A DNA stretch of 64,000 nt from NCBI GenBank assembly GCA_039619475.1, contig CM077115.1:140194172-140258171 (forward strand), in the 5' to 3' direction. This document shows positions 61,001 to 64,000 of this stretch, piece after piece. A program made the translations under genes and the position numbers. Under the pieces are notes generated by a model. That model was not told the DNA's origin, made no database searches, and saw nothing but the letters and a program-made list of their open reading frames with translations. This DNA comes from Icerya purchasi (lineage: Eukaryota > Arthropoda > Insecta > Hemiptera > Monophlebidae). How positions within the stretch are numbered: the stretch's first letter is position 1; the number at the start of each line of letters is the position of its first letter.

Positions 61001-63602
61001 ATTACCGTCGATTCATTCAGATTAATGACTCTTATTAAATTAAAAATTGCCTCTGATTAAGTAAACATTATGAAAATTTTTGTTTTCGGTTCATTTAATA
61101 TCATTAATTTTCGACCGATCTCACATTTTAAAAGTAACTACGTTTTCGTTCTTCTTCCTTCTTAGCAATAATAATGAATGCGTTGATTTCTCGGTACTTC
61201 AACAAAAACGCAATAGCAATCGGTGAAAAATGTCATTTAATTCTCTAACCGAGTCGCTATTAAAATATTTACAGTGTTTGCGTTGGCAACAACAGCCGAT
61301 GGAGAAATTACAAAATTGTGCCACGAAAGTGACGAACTCAACGTGCTCGGACTCGCAAGTTGCTACAGTTTAGTGTGGACACGTTTATTACAACTGGTAT
61401 TTCACAAATTATTACGTCACAATTTAATCTGTACTTTCATAAGCTAATAAAAGAAGTTTTAAATTGTTCCAAATGAATCAACTAAACCTGAAATCGTTTT
61501 GCAGATTGGAATCCGAAAAGACATCAACGCGGTTAATTTATTCGATTACTACCAGTTGGCCAGAAGCATATACCAAGAAACAAACGTCAACTTTTACGGT
61601 GAACTCGAAATCGGTCAAAGTAACGTTAAGCACTTTTTCGGCAACCCGAATCATCATAAGTCGACGAAGCCTTTAACGCAACAGATCAAAGTACACACAC
61701 ACACACAATCGTCTAATAAGTACCCGATGAAAAGCCATTTCGTTCGGAATTGCGGGGTTCTTCTAGTGAAAGCGGTGTTGAATTTTTGCAAGTTATAAAA
61801 ATAATAATACGTATCATAATTAAAAAAGAAAAAAACGGGTCATTTTTACAAATTTAGGCTTTTAGGTAAAATAATTATTAGTGTAAAGAGAAATATCGGA
61901 AGATGAAATTATTATTTTTTTTATAAACCGTATTTGAAGGAATAGAGATACAGGCCATAATTAAAAATAATCGCTTTGTTTTGTTATTAAGGTTTTCATG
62001 CGGATACTTTAGAAACGAACAGAACGTGCTGCTGCCTGATGATCGCATCTGATAAAAACCCCACGCATATTTAATGATACTTGCCGAATTAAACTGCTCC
62101 TCATCGGGTACATTTTCTTCTATCGTGGTACACACAACGATTTTCACGCAATTGTTTAACATAAAATTCTATTAAACCTCACCGACATCAACTTACGCTA
62201 ATTTCTATAGATGTTTATTGATTACTCGCCAAATAAATTTCAATGCTATATACAAACGGTAAAATTACTATGGCAGTTCAGAATCAATTTGAAAGTTGAT
62301 TGTAATTCGCTGATGATTACTCGGTTTTGCTGATGTCTCTTTTAAAAACTGCTATGCAACGTTCTTTTTTATTTTTTTTTTTTAAATTTTTAAAAGAGTC
62401 CGCCTGCGGGTTCGCAACATAATTATATCGTAGAGCGTTTGTGCGCCGTTTGCTGTCTATTACTGAAAGGAAATTATCATTAACGCGAGGAAAAAATATA
62501 CGTGTTTCTTTAAGAGCTGCTTATGTTGTGTTAACAGAATTCTTTATTGAATTGGTATATTCTATTCCATTAGAAAAGTGTGTTAGAAACACTCGGGGTC
62601 ACAGGTCCGTGGTGACATTCCCCGACCGAAATCACGTGTCCGCCTACGTGCGATAATTTGTTCGGTTCTTTTTCTGTTAATTATACCTCTCGTGCATCTT
62701 ACTTGCGTGTACTGTCTTTTTGGAATAAATAACAAAGTCAAAAGTCTAATGCTCACAGTATTTTATCTGATCTAGTCAAATATTGTAAAGACAAACGTTT
62801 CCGGGCACTGAAAAGTTTCAGAGTACTGAATTAGGGGCTGAAATCAACAGAAGTTAGATTCAGAGAATGAAATAAATGTTTCATTAGACGGTTTTTTTTT
62901 GGTTTTTTTGTTTTTTTCTTAAAACATCGTAGCAAGAACAAAAAATCGGGAGAAAAAATCCATTTCACTGAAATTCGTATCACTGACGACCGAAAGAGAA
63001 ATTAGAAGCTAAAATCTGTTTCACTGACTCCGTGAACTGGAAAAGAAATCGAAATTTGTTTCATCGGCGCGGGAACCGGTACGGAGAAATCTGAATAAAA
63101 GTAAATTCTGAAATTCGTTTTAGTGGCACCGGGAACAGCAGAGATTCGAAAATAAGATACGGTCTCAAATTCGTTTCATTCGCTTCCCCCCGGAACAGGA
63201 ATTGGCCAAATTCGTTTCAATATTCAACTTTTCTCCGTCGTCAATCTTTTTTAAAATTTCCTCAAACTGAATTTCATCTAAACGAAGCTGTCGACTCTCT
63301 TGCTAGATCTATAACCCTTAAGATACTTTCTATTAATTAGCAAGTTAAATTATGACATCCCCCATTTATGTTTTGTTTTTCTAAGTTATTACGAACTAAA
63401 ACAATATCTTATTTTTTGTAGAATTCTGTGAAATTTACAGATTAAAAATCCTGATGTATACAGGAGATGCATTAATTTTCAGGTGAACACGAACATGTTG
63501 GAAGATGAATTTCCCGCAGAAATGCTCAGACTACAAATAGCGGGAACAGCAGTTGAAACGGTGAAACAAGATTTGGAACATCAGTTAGCATTACTGTATG
63601 AG
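26778..63602 (+). CDS. Legumain-like (peptidase C13) predicted pseudoprotease, spliced, 3' end outside window
   Basis: Nine exons join in frame: 26778-26906, 35520-35617, 39056-39137, 49108-49190, 56786-56927, 60556-60625, 61275-61396, 61505-61690, 63483-63602 (1032 nt, 344 codons). Residues 1-24 form a signal peptide. The rest follows legumain block by block: ADVCNLYQIL (44-53), VVMM...IAY (64-73), a GSGKV block (124-128), VLVYIS (137-142), ATTADG, a YG..IG..V..F.G end, and a propeptide-like helical exon. Legumain is an asparaginyl endopeptidase with an Asn-His-Cys active site. Here the equivalents are Ser39, Pro144 and Ser186 (or Lys185, depending on a one-residue gap). The S1-pocket Arg-His is His41-Arg42. 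It is probably secreted or endolysosomal but catalytically inactive. All junctions are GT-AG, the frame has no stops, and the exons lie among transposons. Confidence 0.88.
27205..27685. mobile_element. Non-autonomous hAT-like element
   Basis: The ends are inverted: CAGGGCCGTATCTAGA on the left and the complement of CAGGGCCGCATCTGAG on the right. Internal G-rich tracts flank both ends. The flanking octamers (AAGAGGTC and AAAAAATC) agree at only five positions, so the target duplication is worn or absent. A central segment is shared with the repeat near 22150. Confidence 0.65.
27686..29889. other. Gene 2 intron 1, no feature recognised
   Basis: AT-rich sequence with no recognisable coding or transposon signature on either strand. 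A GC-richer stretch near 29470-29560 has no readable motif. Confidence 0.4.
29890..30890 (-). mobile_element. RTE-like LINE fragment, polymerase and tail
   Basis: Read on the minus strand: AIDRLWTIKGL near 30850, then EMGAPRHLVRLIANLYEHST, a KTK-type block after the lost catalytic centre, FSVFLYGAATWTL near 30280, and a tail with GRCGRVPTRWSDMMW near 30020. The order is that of an RTE-like reverse transcriptase palm, thumb and tail. Frames are broken and the YADD region is damaged. Confidence 0.75.
30908..31010 (-). repeat. Retroposon 3' end with A-tail (minus strand)
   Basis: A T run (A-tail on the minus strand) precedes a conserved segment containing GTGGGTTCCCAACATAATTA. A second copy lies at 62360-62430 in the same orientation. 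The host element is not identified. Confidence 0.55.
31011..33300. other. Gene 2 intron 1 continued, no gene recognised
   Basis: No confident coding or transposon protein match. The stretch at 33030-33260 is less AT-rich and has several CpGs, but its open frame carries no known motif. Confidence 0.4.
33305..34960 (-). mobile_element. RTE-like LINE, 5'-truncated, with one frameshift in the polymerase
   Basis: Two minus frames (34956-34177 and 34192-33305) together give most of a reverse transcriptase: KAPGIDNIPADLLK, YGFRREKGTREA, AFVDIEKAFDHV (motif A), GVRQG (motif B), LRFADDIALIAESEEQL (motif C), FRYLGSIIT, LLYGSETW and GKRKRGRPRLKW. A single reading-frame change falls just after GVRQG at about 34195-34215. 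No apurinic endonuclease domain is present, so the copy is 5'-truncated. A (GAA)n-like tail lies at 33309-33327, overlapping the end of the last frame. It is the best-preserved LINE in the window. Confidence 0.88.
35039..35354. mobile_element. Long near-perfect hairpin flanked by a 13-bp direct repeat
   Basis: Bases 35101-35154 are exactly complementary to 35164-35217 (54 bp), separated by a 9-base loop. Pairing extends outward to about 35050 and 35290, with one 20-nt insertion in the right arm. TCTGCATAGCAAA occurs at 35039-35051 and again at 35342-35354, as a target duplication would. There is no coding capacity. It lies 166 bases upstream of gene 2 exon 2. Confidence 0.85.
35520..35617 (+). 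CDS. Gene 2 exon 2
   Basis: The acceptor is TTGTGGCAG and the donor CGAA/GTAAGG. It enters in phase 0 and leaves with two bases of a codon. It codes ADVCNLYQILRANNVPKEN followed by IVVMM and IAYNS, a very close match to the legumain ADVCHAYQ and IVVMMYDDIAY region. Confidence 0.92.
36148..36190. repeat. Short palindrome around AAGACGTCTT motifs
   Basis: TTTAAAGACGTCTT and AAAAGACGTCTTTAAA face each other across a few bases, giving a stem of about 17 bp. Function unknown. Confidence 0.6.
36587..37161 (-). mobile_element. LINE RNase H-tail fragment
   Basis: Minus frames read MTRYYIRALFRLRTGHCLTH and, after a frame change, CTCEERGSVEHMIWSCRLYD, the C-x-C...H...C tail that follows RNase H in jockey/Loa-like elements. 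It is a C-terminal relic. Confidence 0.65.
37190..37432 (+). mobile_element. I/jockey-like LINE polymerase fragment
   Basis: The + frames read DIDAANEALNSSLNLLE, INLSMSPSKSSYVVFTLR and (shifted) VLARVNCF. They correspond closely to the polymerase segment of the LINE at 45.8-48.0 kb (INLSISPSKSSYTIFTLR, SLSRVNCF), so they belong to one family. Confidence 0.75.
37433..37834 (-). mobile_element. RTE-like LINE C-terminal fragment
   Basis: Minus frames read LEIKEREILRKIYGPLKEN, then IRKRRISFYGHIMRMNNTRL and a tail ending near EDIHVNLRDLVEGK. This is the post-polymerase tail of an RTE-like family different from the one at 33305. It meets an opposite-strand I-like fragment at about 37432. Confidence 0.7.
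38183..39050 (+). repeat. Duplicated intronic segment, copy 1
   Basis: The segment from GAATTTAGAACGACCTCAAA through TATTATGTAAATGTA to CTGAACTTGTTTTA is repeated at 43686-44690 in the same orientation. Copy 1 contains two tandem subunits of about 250 bp (near 38460 and 38715), where copy 2 has one. It ends a few bases before the acceptor of gene 2 exon 3. Confidence 0.8.
39056..39137 (+). CDS. Gene 2 exon 3
   Basis: The acceptor is TTTTTGCTAG and the donor GAA/GTAAGT. The first base completes the codon split at exon 2. It codes NLYPGFMQYYPYGPNVYEDV and then DYARE, following the legumain N-x-x-P-G...P-x-G-x-x-V-Y...D-Y pattern. Confidence 0.9.
39788..41072. mobile_element. Microsatellite-bounded interspersed element
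   Basis: It is bounded by (TA)n at 39788-39842 and by TATATATATAGATATATA near 41046. The start ACTAGCTGACCCAGCCACG and the end, with AAAATCGGTTAAGTAAATTCC and ACACGGGATTTATATA, are features I associate with widespread insect interspersed repeats. A 45-bp segment (ATTTAATATAACAAATATTT and beyond) is duplicated near 40800 and 40895. No transposase was found. Confidence 0.55.
42012..42281 (+). repeat. SINE family 1, full-length tRNA-derived copy
   Basis: The head has an A-box-like GTGGTAGTCTAGTG and a B-box-like GGGTTCGAGATT with the spacing of a pol III tRNA promoter. An unrelated body follows, ending in CTTATCAAGGGTATGG. Two other copies lie at 23103 and 25682. It is not a functional tRNA gene because no complete cloverleaf follows. 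Confidence 0.85.
42282..43640 (-). mobile_element. Jockey-like LINE reverse transcriptase remnant
   Basis: Read on the minus strand: SLKNKKNPCYDLMTAKLLKE near 43480, RKPGKDRHDVFSYRPISLLP near 43330, QHSTVDQ, TAVFIDVAQAFDEMCHKSL near 43080 (motif A), SYGSVLGPTLYLLYTADFP near 42900 (motif B), VVTFADETVLLW near 42830 (motif C with D changed to E) and YLDMHVDRRLTWRQHID near 42600. The order is complete for jockey-like polymerases. Several stops and the DD to DE change mean that it is dead. Confidence 0.85.
43686..44690 (+). repeat. Duplicated intronic segment, copy 2, with a SINE inserted
   Basis: This copy of the 38183-39050 segment carries a SINE at 44199-44585. Copy 1 has the uninterrupted site (TATGTAAATGTAAATTAC), so the SINE arrived after the duplication or after the repeat dispersed. 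Confidence 0.78.
44199..44585 (+). repeat. SINE family 2, tRNA-derived, with target duplication
   Basis: The head has TAGTTGCTAGAGCG (A-box-like, 44209-44222) and GTCTCGATCCTG (B-box-like, 44242-44253). The body has GGAAGGCAATGGTAAACCAC and the end is a GATGATGAT-type tail. TAAATGTTA at 44190-44198 and 44586-44594 is the target duplication. The family differs from SINE family 1. Confidence 0.82.
45529..48123. mobile_element. hAT element split by a LINE insertion
   Basis: The ends are inverted: CAGGAGTGGCTAACC at the left and the complement of CAGGAGTGGTCAACC at the right. The flanking octamers ATTTACAT (45521-45528) and ATCTACAT (48124-48131) match at 7 of 8 positions. GCGGGCCGC-type sequence near each end is typical of this hAT group. 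No hAT transposase remains; the interior is mostly the LINE at 45798-48000. Confidence 0.8.
45798..48005 (-). mobile_element. I/jockey-like LINE: reverse transcriptase, RNase H and tail
   Basis: Starting inside the polymerase near 48000 (minus), it reads ASFIDVSSAFDNVHLPTL (motif A), RSSSLSPTLFNIYTISIA (motif B), SSFFADDILLFSPS (motif C at about 47625), SPSKSSYTIFTLRP, CYLGVFLDSRLSFSEHIKY, an RNase H region with TIYTDG near 46770, LIISDSLSALQVIS and WVPSHSGIFGNEAADI near 46450, and a tail with CPLHHPDDAVICDADHLFFH. An A-tail lies at 45798-45822. Two or three frame changes make it inactive. It is 5'-truncated and inserted in the hAT element. Confidence 0.88.
48270..49100 (+). mobile_element. 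LINE 3' part with (AAT)n tail next to gene 2 exon 4
   Basis: The + frame 48297-48497 reads ALKYYFKLGMNKAHPNYYKT, the region between polymerase and RNase H in I/R1-like elements. After a deletion that removes most of RNase H, it continues NKREEVSLAKIRIGHTRLTY, CSFCQLSAPT and a HIINECQKF-type end. The 3' end is a (TAA)n tract at about 49064-49099, only 8 bases before the splice acceptor AG. Confidence 0.82.
49108..49190 (+). CDS. Gene 2 exon 4, short exon abutting a LINE tail
   Basis: This exon is too short to stand out as an open frame. It was found by looking for the missing phase and the missing legumain segment. It codes NVTANNFYNILWGNK and then VKGGSGKVIE, matching the legumain VTPxNFLxVLxG...GSGKVLxS segment. 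It leaves with two bases that combine with the T of exon 5 to give Ser131. The acceptor TTTTGTTTCAG follows an (AAT)n LINE tail immediately. Confidence 0.9.
49420..49898 (-). mobile_element. LINE RNase H fragment, downstream half of a split element
   Basis: The minus frame 49705-49490 reads SDFILIYTDKSEINRTHKYV followed by GAAFALP, the RNase H start with DG changed to DK. Its polymerase half lies beyond the piggyBac element at 53430-53960 in the same orientation. Confidence 0.7.
50353..50574 (-). pseudogene. piggyBac transposase C-terminal zinc-finger remnant
   Basis: It keeps about seven cysteines and a histidine in C-x2-C...C-x2-C...C...C...H spacing, which in piggyBac transposases contacts the inner terminal sequences. 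The DDD catalytic core is not present upstream; instead the frame enters a 172-bp tandem duplication at about 50546. Confidence 0.8.
50546..50889. repeat. Tandem duplication, two units of 172 bp
   Basis: TTGACATTTTTATGTCTTTG begins at 50546 and again at 50718, and the units are almost identical through CACATAAACTCGAAAAG. High identity implies a recent duplication inside the piggyBac element. Within each unit, CACATAAACT(T/C)GAAAAG occurs twice. Confidence 0.85.
51066..52540 (+). mobile_element. Helentron (Helitron-like) helicase C-terminus and endonuclease
   Basis: One frame is open from about 51066 to 52538 except for a TGA at 51414-51416. First comes the C-terminal part of a Pif1-type helicase (PYMVQVNIDVTDGLVNGAI; CAISIHKSQGSTYPAVVYEY; QLVYVALSRC), then an apurinic-like endonuclease domain (TLCSFNVQSLRSHSLDIT; LLALSETWL; GGIAIYE; TIVCGDFNIDF). 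Helicase joined to endonuclease at the C-terminus marks Helentron-type rolling-circle transposons. The Rep domain and the helicase start are absent. The segment is more GC-rich and has many more CpGs than its surroundings, which suggests recent arrival. Confidence 0.9.
52541..53040. other. Right interior of the piggyBac element
   Basis: It includes a 25-bp direct repeat (ATATAATATGTACAA...TTTAGAGGT near 52616 and 52682) and an open frame 52781-53044 without recognised motifs. It may be Helentron 3' sequence or worn transposase DNA. Confidence 0.4.
53430..53960 (-). mobile_element. LINE polymerase-thumb fragment, upstream half of a split element
   Basis: Minus frames read LDPVKALCNTSWRADLVVIE, RLYKALIRSKMDYV and, shifted, ISALRLVTGGIRSSADLCLH followed by TETNLPLIYFRR. 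This is the segment between polymerase and RNase H. The RNase H half is at 49420-49898, so the piggyBac element split one LINE. Confidence 0.78.
54113..56470 (+). mobile_element. I/jockey-like LINE with 5' tandem units and endonuclease domain
   Basis: Three degenerate units of about 95 bp (from 54113, 54222 and 54363), sharing TTGATA(A)CATACGATGA and GTGGGAGC-like blocks, precede an endonuclease domain. Near 55010-55200 that domain reads FFMGGDWTAHSPLWGC and then GTVLKNFILQNDLLLLLSDG. A worn region follows, with a tail (CLRFGHSLFPRSRLHLSSL; a cysteine-histidine end near 56310) like that of the element at 45.8-48.0 kb. The catalytic polymerase is deleted and the frame has many stops. Confidence 0.7.
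56786..56927 (+). CDS. Gene 2 exon 5: region of the lost catalytic histidine
   Basis: The acceptor is AATTTTTTAG and the donor AAAAG/GTAAAG. It codes QPDDTVLVYISSPGWYT followed by WLNNDETIY and a helix ending DEDERFEK. Legumains read VFVYFTDHGSTG here, so the catalytic His is Pro144 while the following Gly stays. Confidence 0.92.
57040..57375 (+). mobile_element. LINE 3' end fragment with A-rich tail
   Basis: The C-terminal frame NLPHLIPEILSEDFTHLDSL ends at 57257 and resembles the LP.LIIPEI end of the element at 45.9 kb. An untranslated stretch (GGCCTGATGAGTAGCCGAAA) and a (AAATA)n tail follow. It lies downstream of gene 2 exon 5, so it is a separate insertion from the element at 54.1-56.5 kb. 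Confidence 0.6.
57376..60555. other. Gene 2 intron 5, largely unassigned
   Basis: Minus-strand open segments at 58.2-59.5 kb show some codon-like character (for example 59498-59292, Lys-rich) but no domain I can name. A/T homopolymers cluster at 60120-60260. Confidence 0.35.
60556..60625 (+). CDS. Gene 2 exon 6: region of the lost catalytic cysteine
   Basis: The acceptor is TTAATTTTCAG and the donor AGCG/GTAAGA, phase 1 out. It codes MFVMLEKSDGQMFFDGLLPE followed by DIS. Legumains read FYIEACESGSM...LP.DI at this point. Glu184 keeps the S1 glutamate, but the Ala-Cys that follows is Lys-Ser with one residue deleted nearby. Confidence 0.9.
61275..61396 (+). CDS. Gene 2 exon 7
   Basis: The acceptor is TATTTACAG and the donor CTG/GTATTT. 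It enters after one carried base and leaves in phase 0. It codes FALATTADGEITKLCHESDE and then LNVLGLASCYSLVW. It matches the legumain YATTAANP...YLGDWYSVNW segment, but the Asp of GDW (an S1 residue) is lost. Confidence 0.9.
61505..61690 (+). CDS. Gene 2 exon 8: end of the catalytic-like domain
   Basis: The acceptor is CGTTTTGCAG and the donor ATCAAA/GTACAC. It codes a helix (LFDYYQLARSIYQE), then VNFYGELEIGQSNVKHFFGN, matching the conserved YG..I....V..FQG end of the legumain core, and a short basic linker. If the weak donor is skipped, the frame continues to a stop at 61798 and would give a protein truncated before the propeptide. Confidence 0.88.
61691..62359. other. Start of gene 2 intron 8, nothing recognised
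   Basis: It starts with a (CA)n-like tract at 61693-61708. The remaining sequence is AT-rich with no recognised coding or repeat signature. Confidence 0.4.
62360..62430 (-). repeat. Retroposon 3' end, second copy
   Basis: A T run followed by TGCGGGTTCGCAACATAATT matches the segment at 30908-31010 in the same orientation, so it is an A-tailed minus-strand retroposon end. The parent family is not identified. Confidence 0.5.
62940..63215. repeat. Degenerate minisatellite in gene 2 intron 8
   Basis: Four or five units of about 55-60 bases share AAATTCGTTTCACTGAC, a CCGGGAACAG-like block and a GAAATC...GAAG block. Divergence between units is high. Confidence 0.65.
63483..63602 (+). CDS. Gene 2 exon 9: propeptide-like helical region
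   Basis: The acceptor is TTAATTTTCAG and the donor TATGAG/GTAATA. It codes 40 residues with FPAEMLRLQIAG and VKQDLEHQLALLYE, similar in spacing and character to the helical start of the legumain C-terminal prodomain. Legumains need further residues, so at least one more exon lies to the right of the window. Confidence 0.82.
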
Positions 63603-63649
63603 GTAATAATTTGTTTACACAACTTTCACTCTATTGGTACCAGATTAAA

Positions 63650-63985
63650 CACACAATCATGGGGAATCCTACGTCGATGATGCAGCTGTATTAACTTCAA
63701 ACAATGATCTAATACAAAAGCGAGTGCAGTTGCCCACATTAAGAATCAATGAAATGGAAATTTGGATCCAAAATTGAAAGACTAAATTTTGGCGAGCAAA
63801 AGTGATACGACTTTTGCAGAGACAGACTTATCACACGCGCTAAACTAAATATAAATAATGAACAAATTAAACGAATACACAACAGTTTACGTGTGGTACT
63901 TCCGTGTTGCACAAATAGAAAAATCAGTGGGCATGCGGAAATAGTCAGCCAGAGCAAGATTGAGTAAGGGGGGTGAAGAAGCTCA
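63650..63985 (+). mobile_element. RTE-like LINE polymerase fragment
   Basis: The + frame from about 63668 reads SYVDDAAVLTSNNDLIQKRV and then a KTK block; a shifted frame reads LNINNEQIKRIHNSLR. This is the YxDD catalytic motif and the following strand of an RTE-like reverse transcriptase. It lies in the gene 2 intron after exon 9. Confidence 0.6.
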
Positions 63986-64000
63986 GTGACCCGATGTTTC

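Overview
The window is AT-rich animal nuclear DNA. Long introns, GT-AG splice sites, a ZAD zinc-finger gene (ZAD domains are confined to arthropods) and a dense, nested load of insect-type transposons point to an insect with a large, repeat-rich genome. I cannot name the order from sequence alone. Only two host genes are supported; both are on the + strand and both have very large introns.

Gene 1 (about 1.15-13.85 kb) encodes a predicted nuclear protein with an N-terminal ZAD domain and two C2H2 zinc fingers. It appears to have two alternative last exons, each joining in the same splice phase and each followed by its own AATAAA signal. Its introns hold decayed mariner copies, a long-armed palindromic MITE, a non-LTR fragment and hAT-like repeats.

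From 13.9 to 26.6 kb no host gene is recognised. The stretch carries a complete-length but dead mariner (14.6-15.9 kb), a broken copy of an unidentified repeated protein family (16.3-17.9 kb), non-LTR fragments, a BEL/Pao reverse-transcriptase fragment, a clean non-autonomous hAT with perfect 8-bp target duplications (23.2-24.2 kb), a LINE ORF1 remnant and a tRNA-derived SINE.

Gene 2 (26.78 kb to beyond the right edge) is the main item. It is a secreted legumain-like (peptidase family C13) gene, which I assembled from nine exons with consistent splice phases into 344 codons of continuous frame. All three catalytic positions of legumain are replaced (Asn to Ser, His to Pro, Cys to Ser or Lys), and the S1-pocket residues are altered too. 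It is therefore predicted to be a pseudoprotease that keeps the fold and propeptide. The last exon or exons lie outside the window.

The introns of gene 2 are a transposon graveyard: RTE-like and jockey/I-like LINEs, two SINE families, a near-perfect hairpin element, an hAT element split by a LINE, and a nested stack at 49.4-54.0 kb. In that stack a LINE is split by a piggyBac element with TTAA target sites, and the piggyBac holds the helicase-endonuclease end of a Helentron. One LINE tail sits directly against the splice acceptor of exon 4. No rRNA, tRNA gene, CRISPR array or prokaryotic feature was found.
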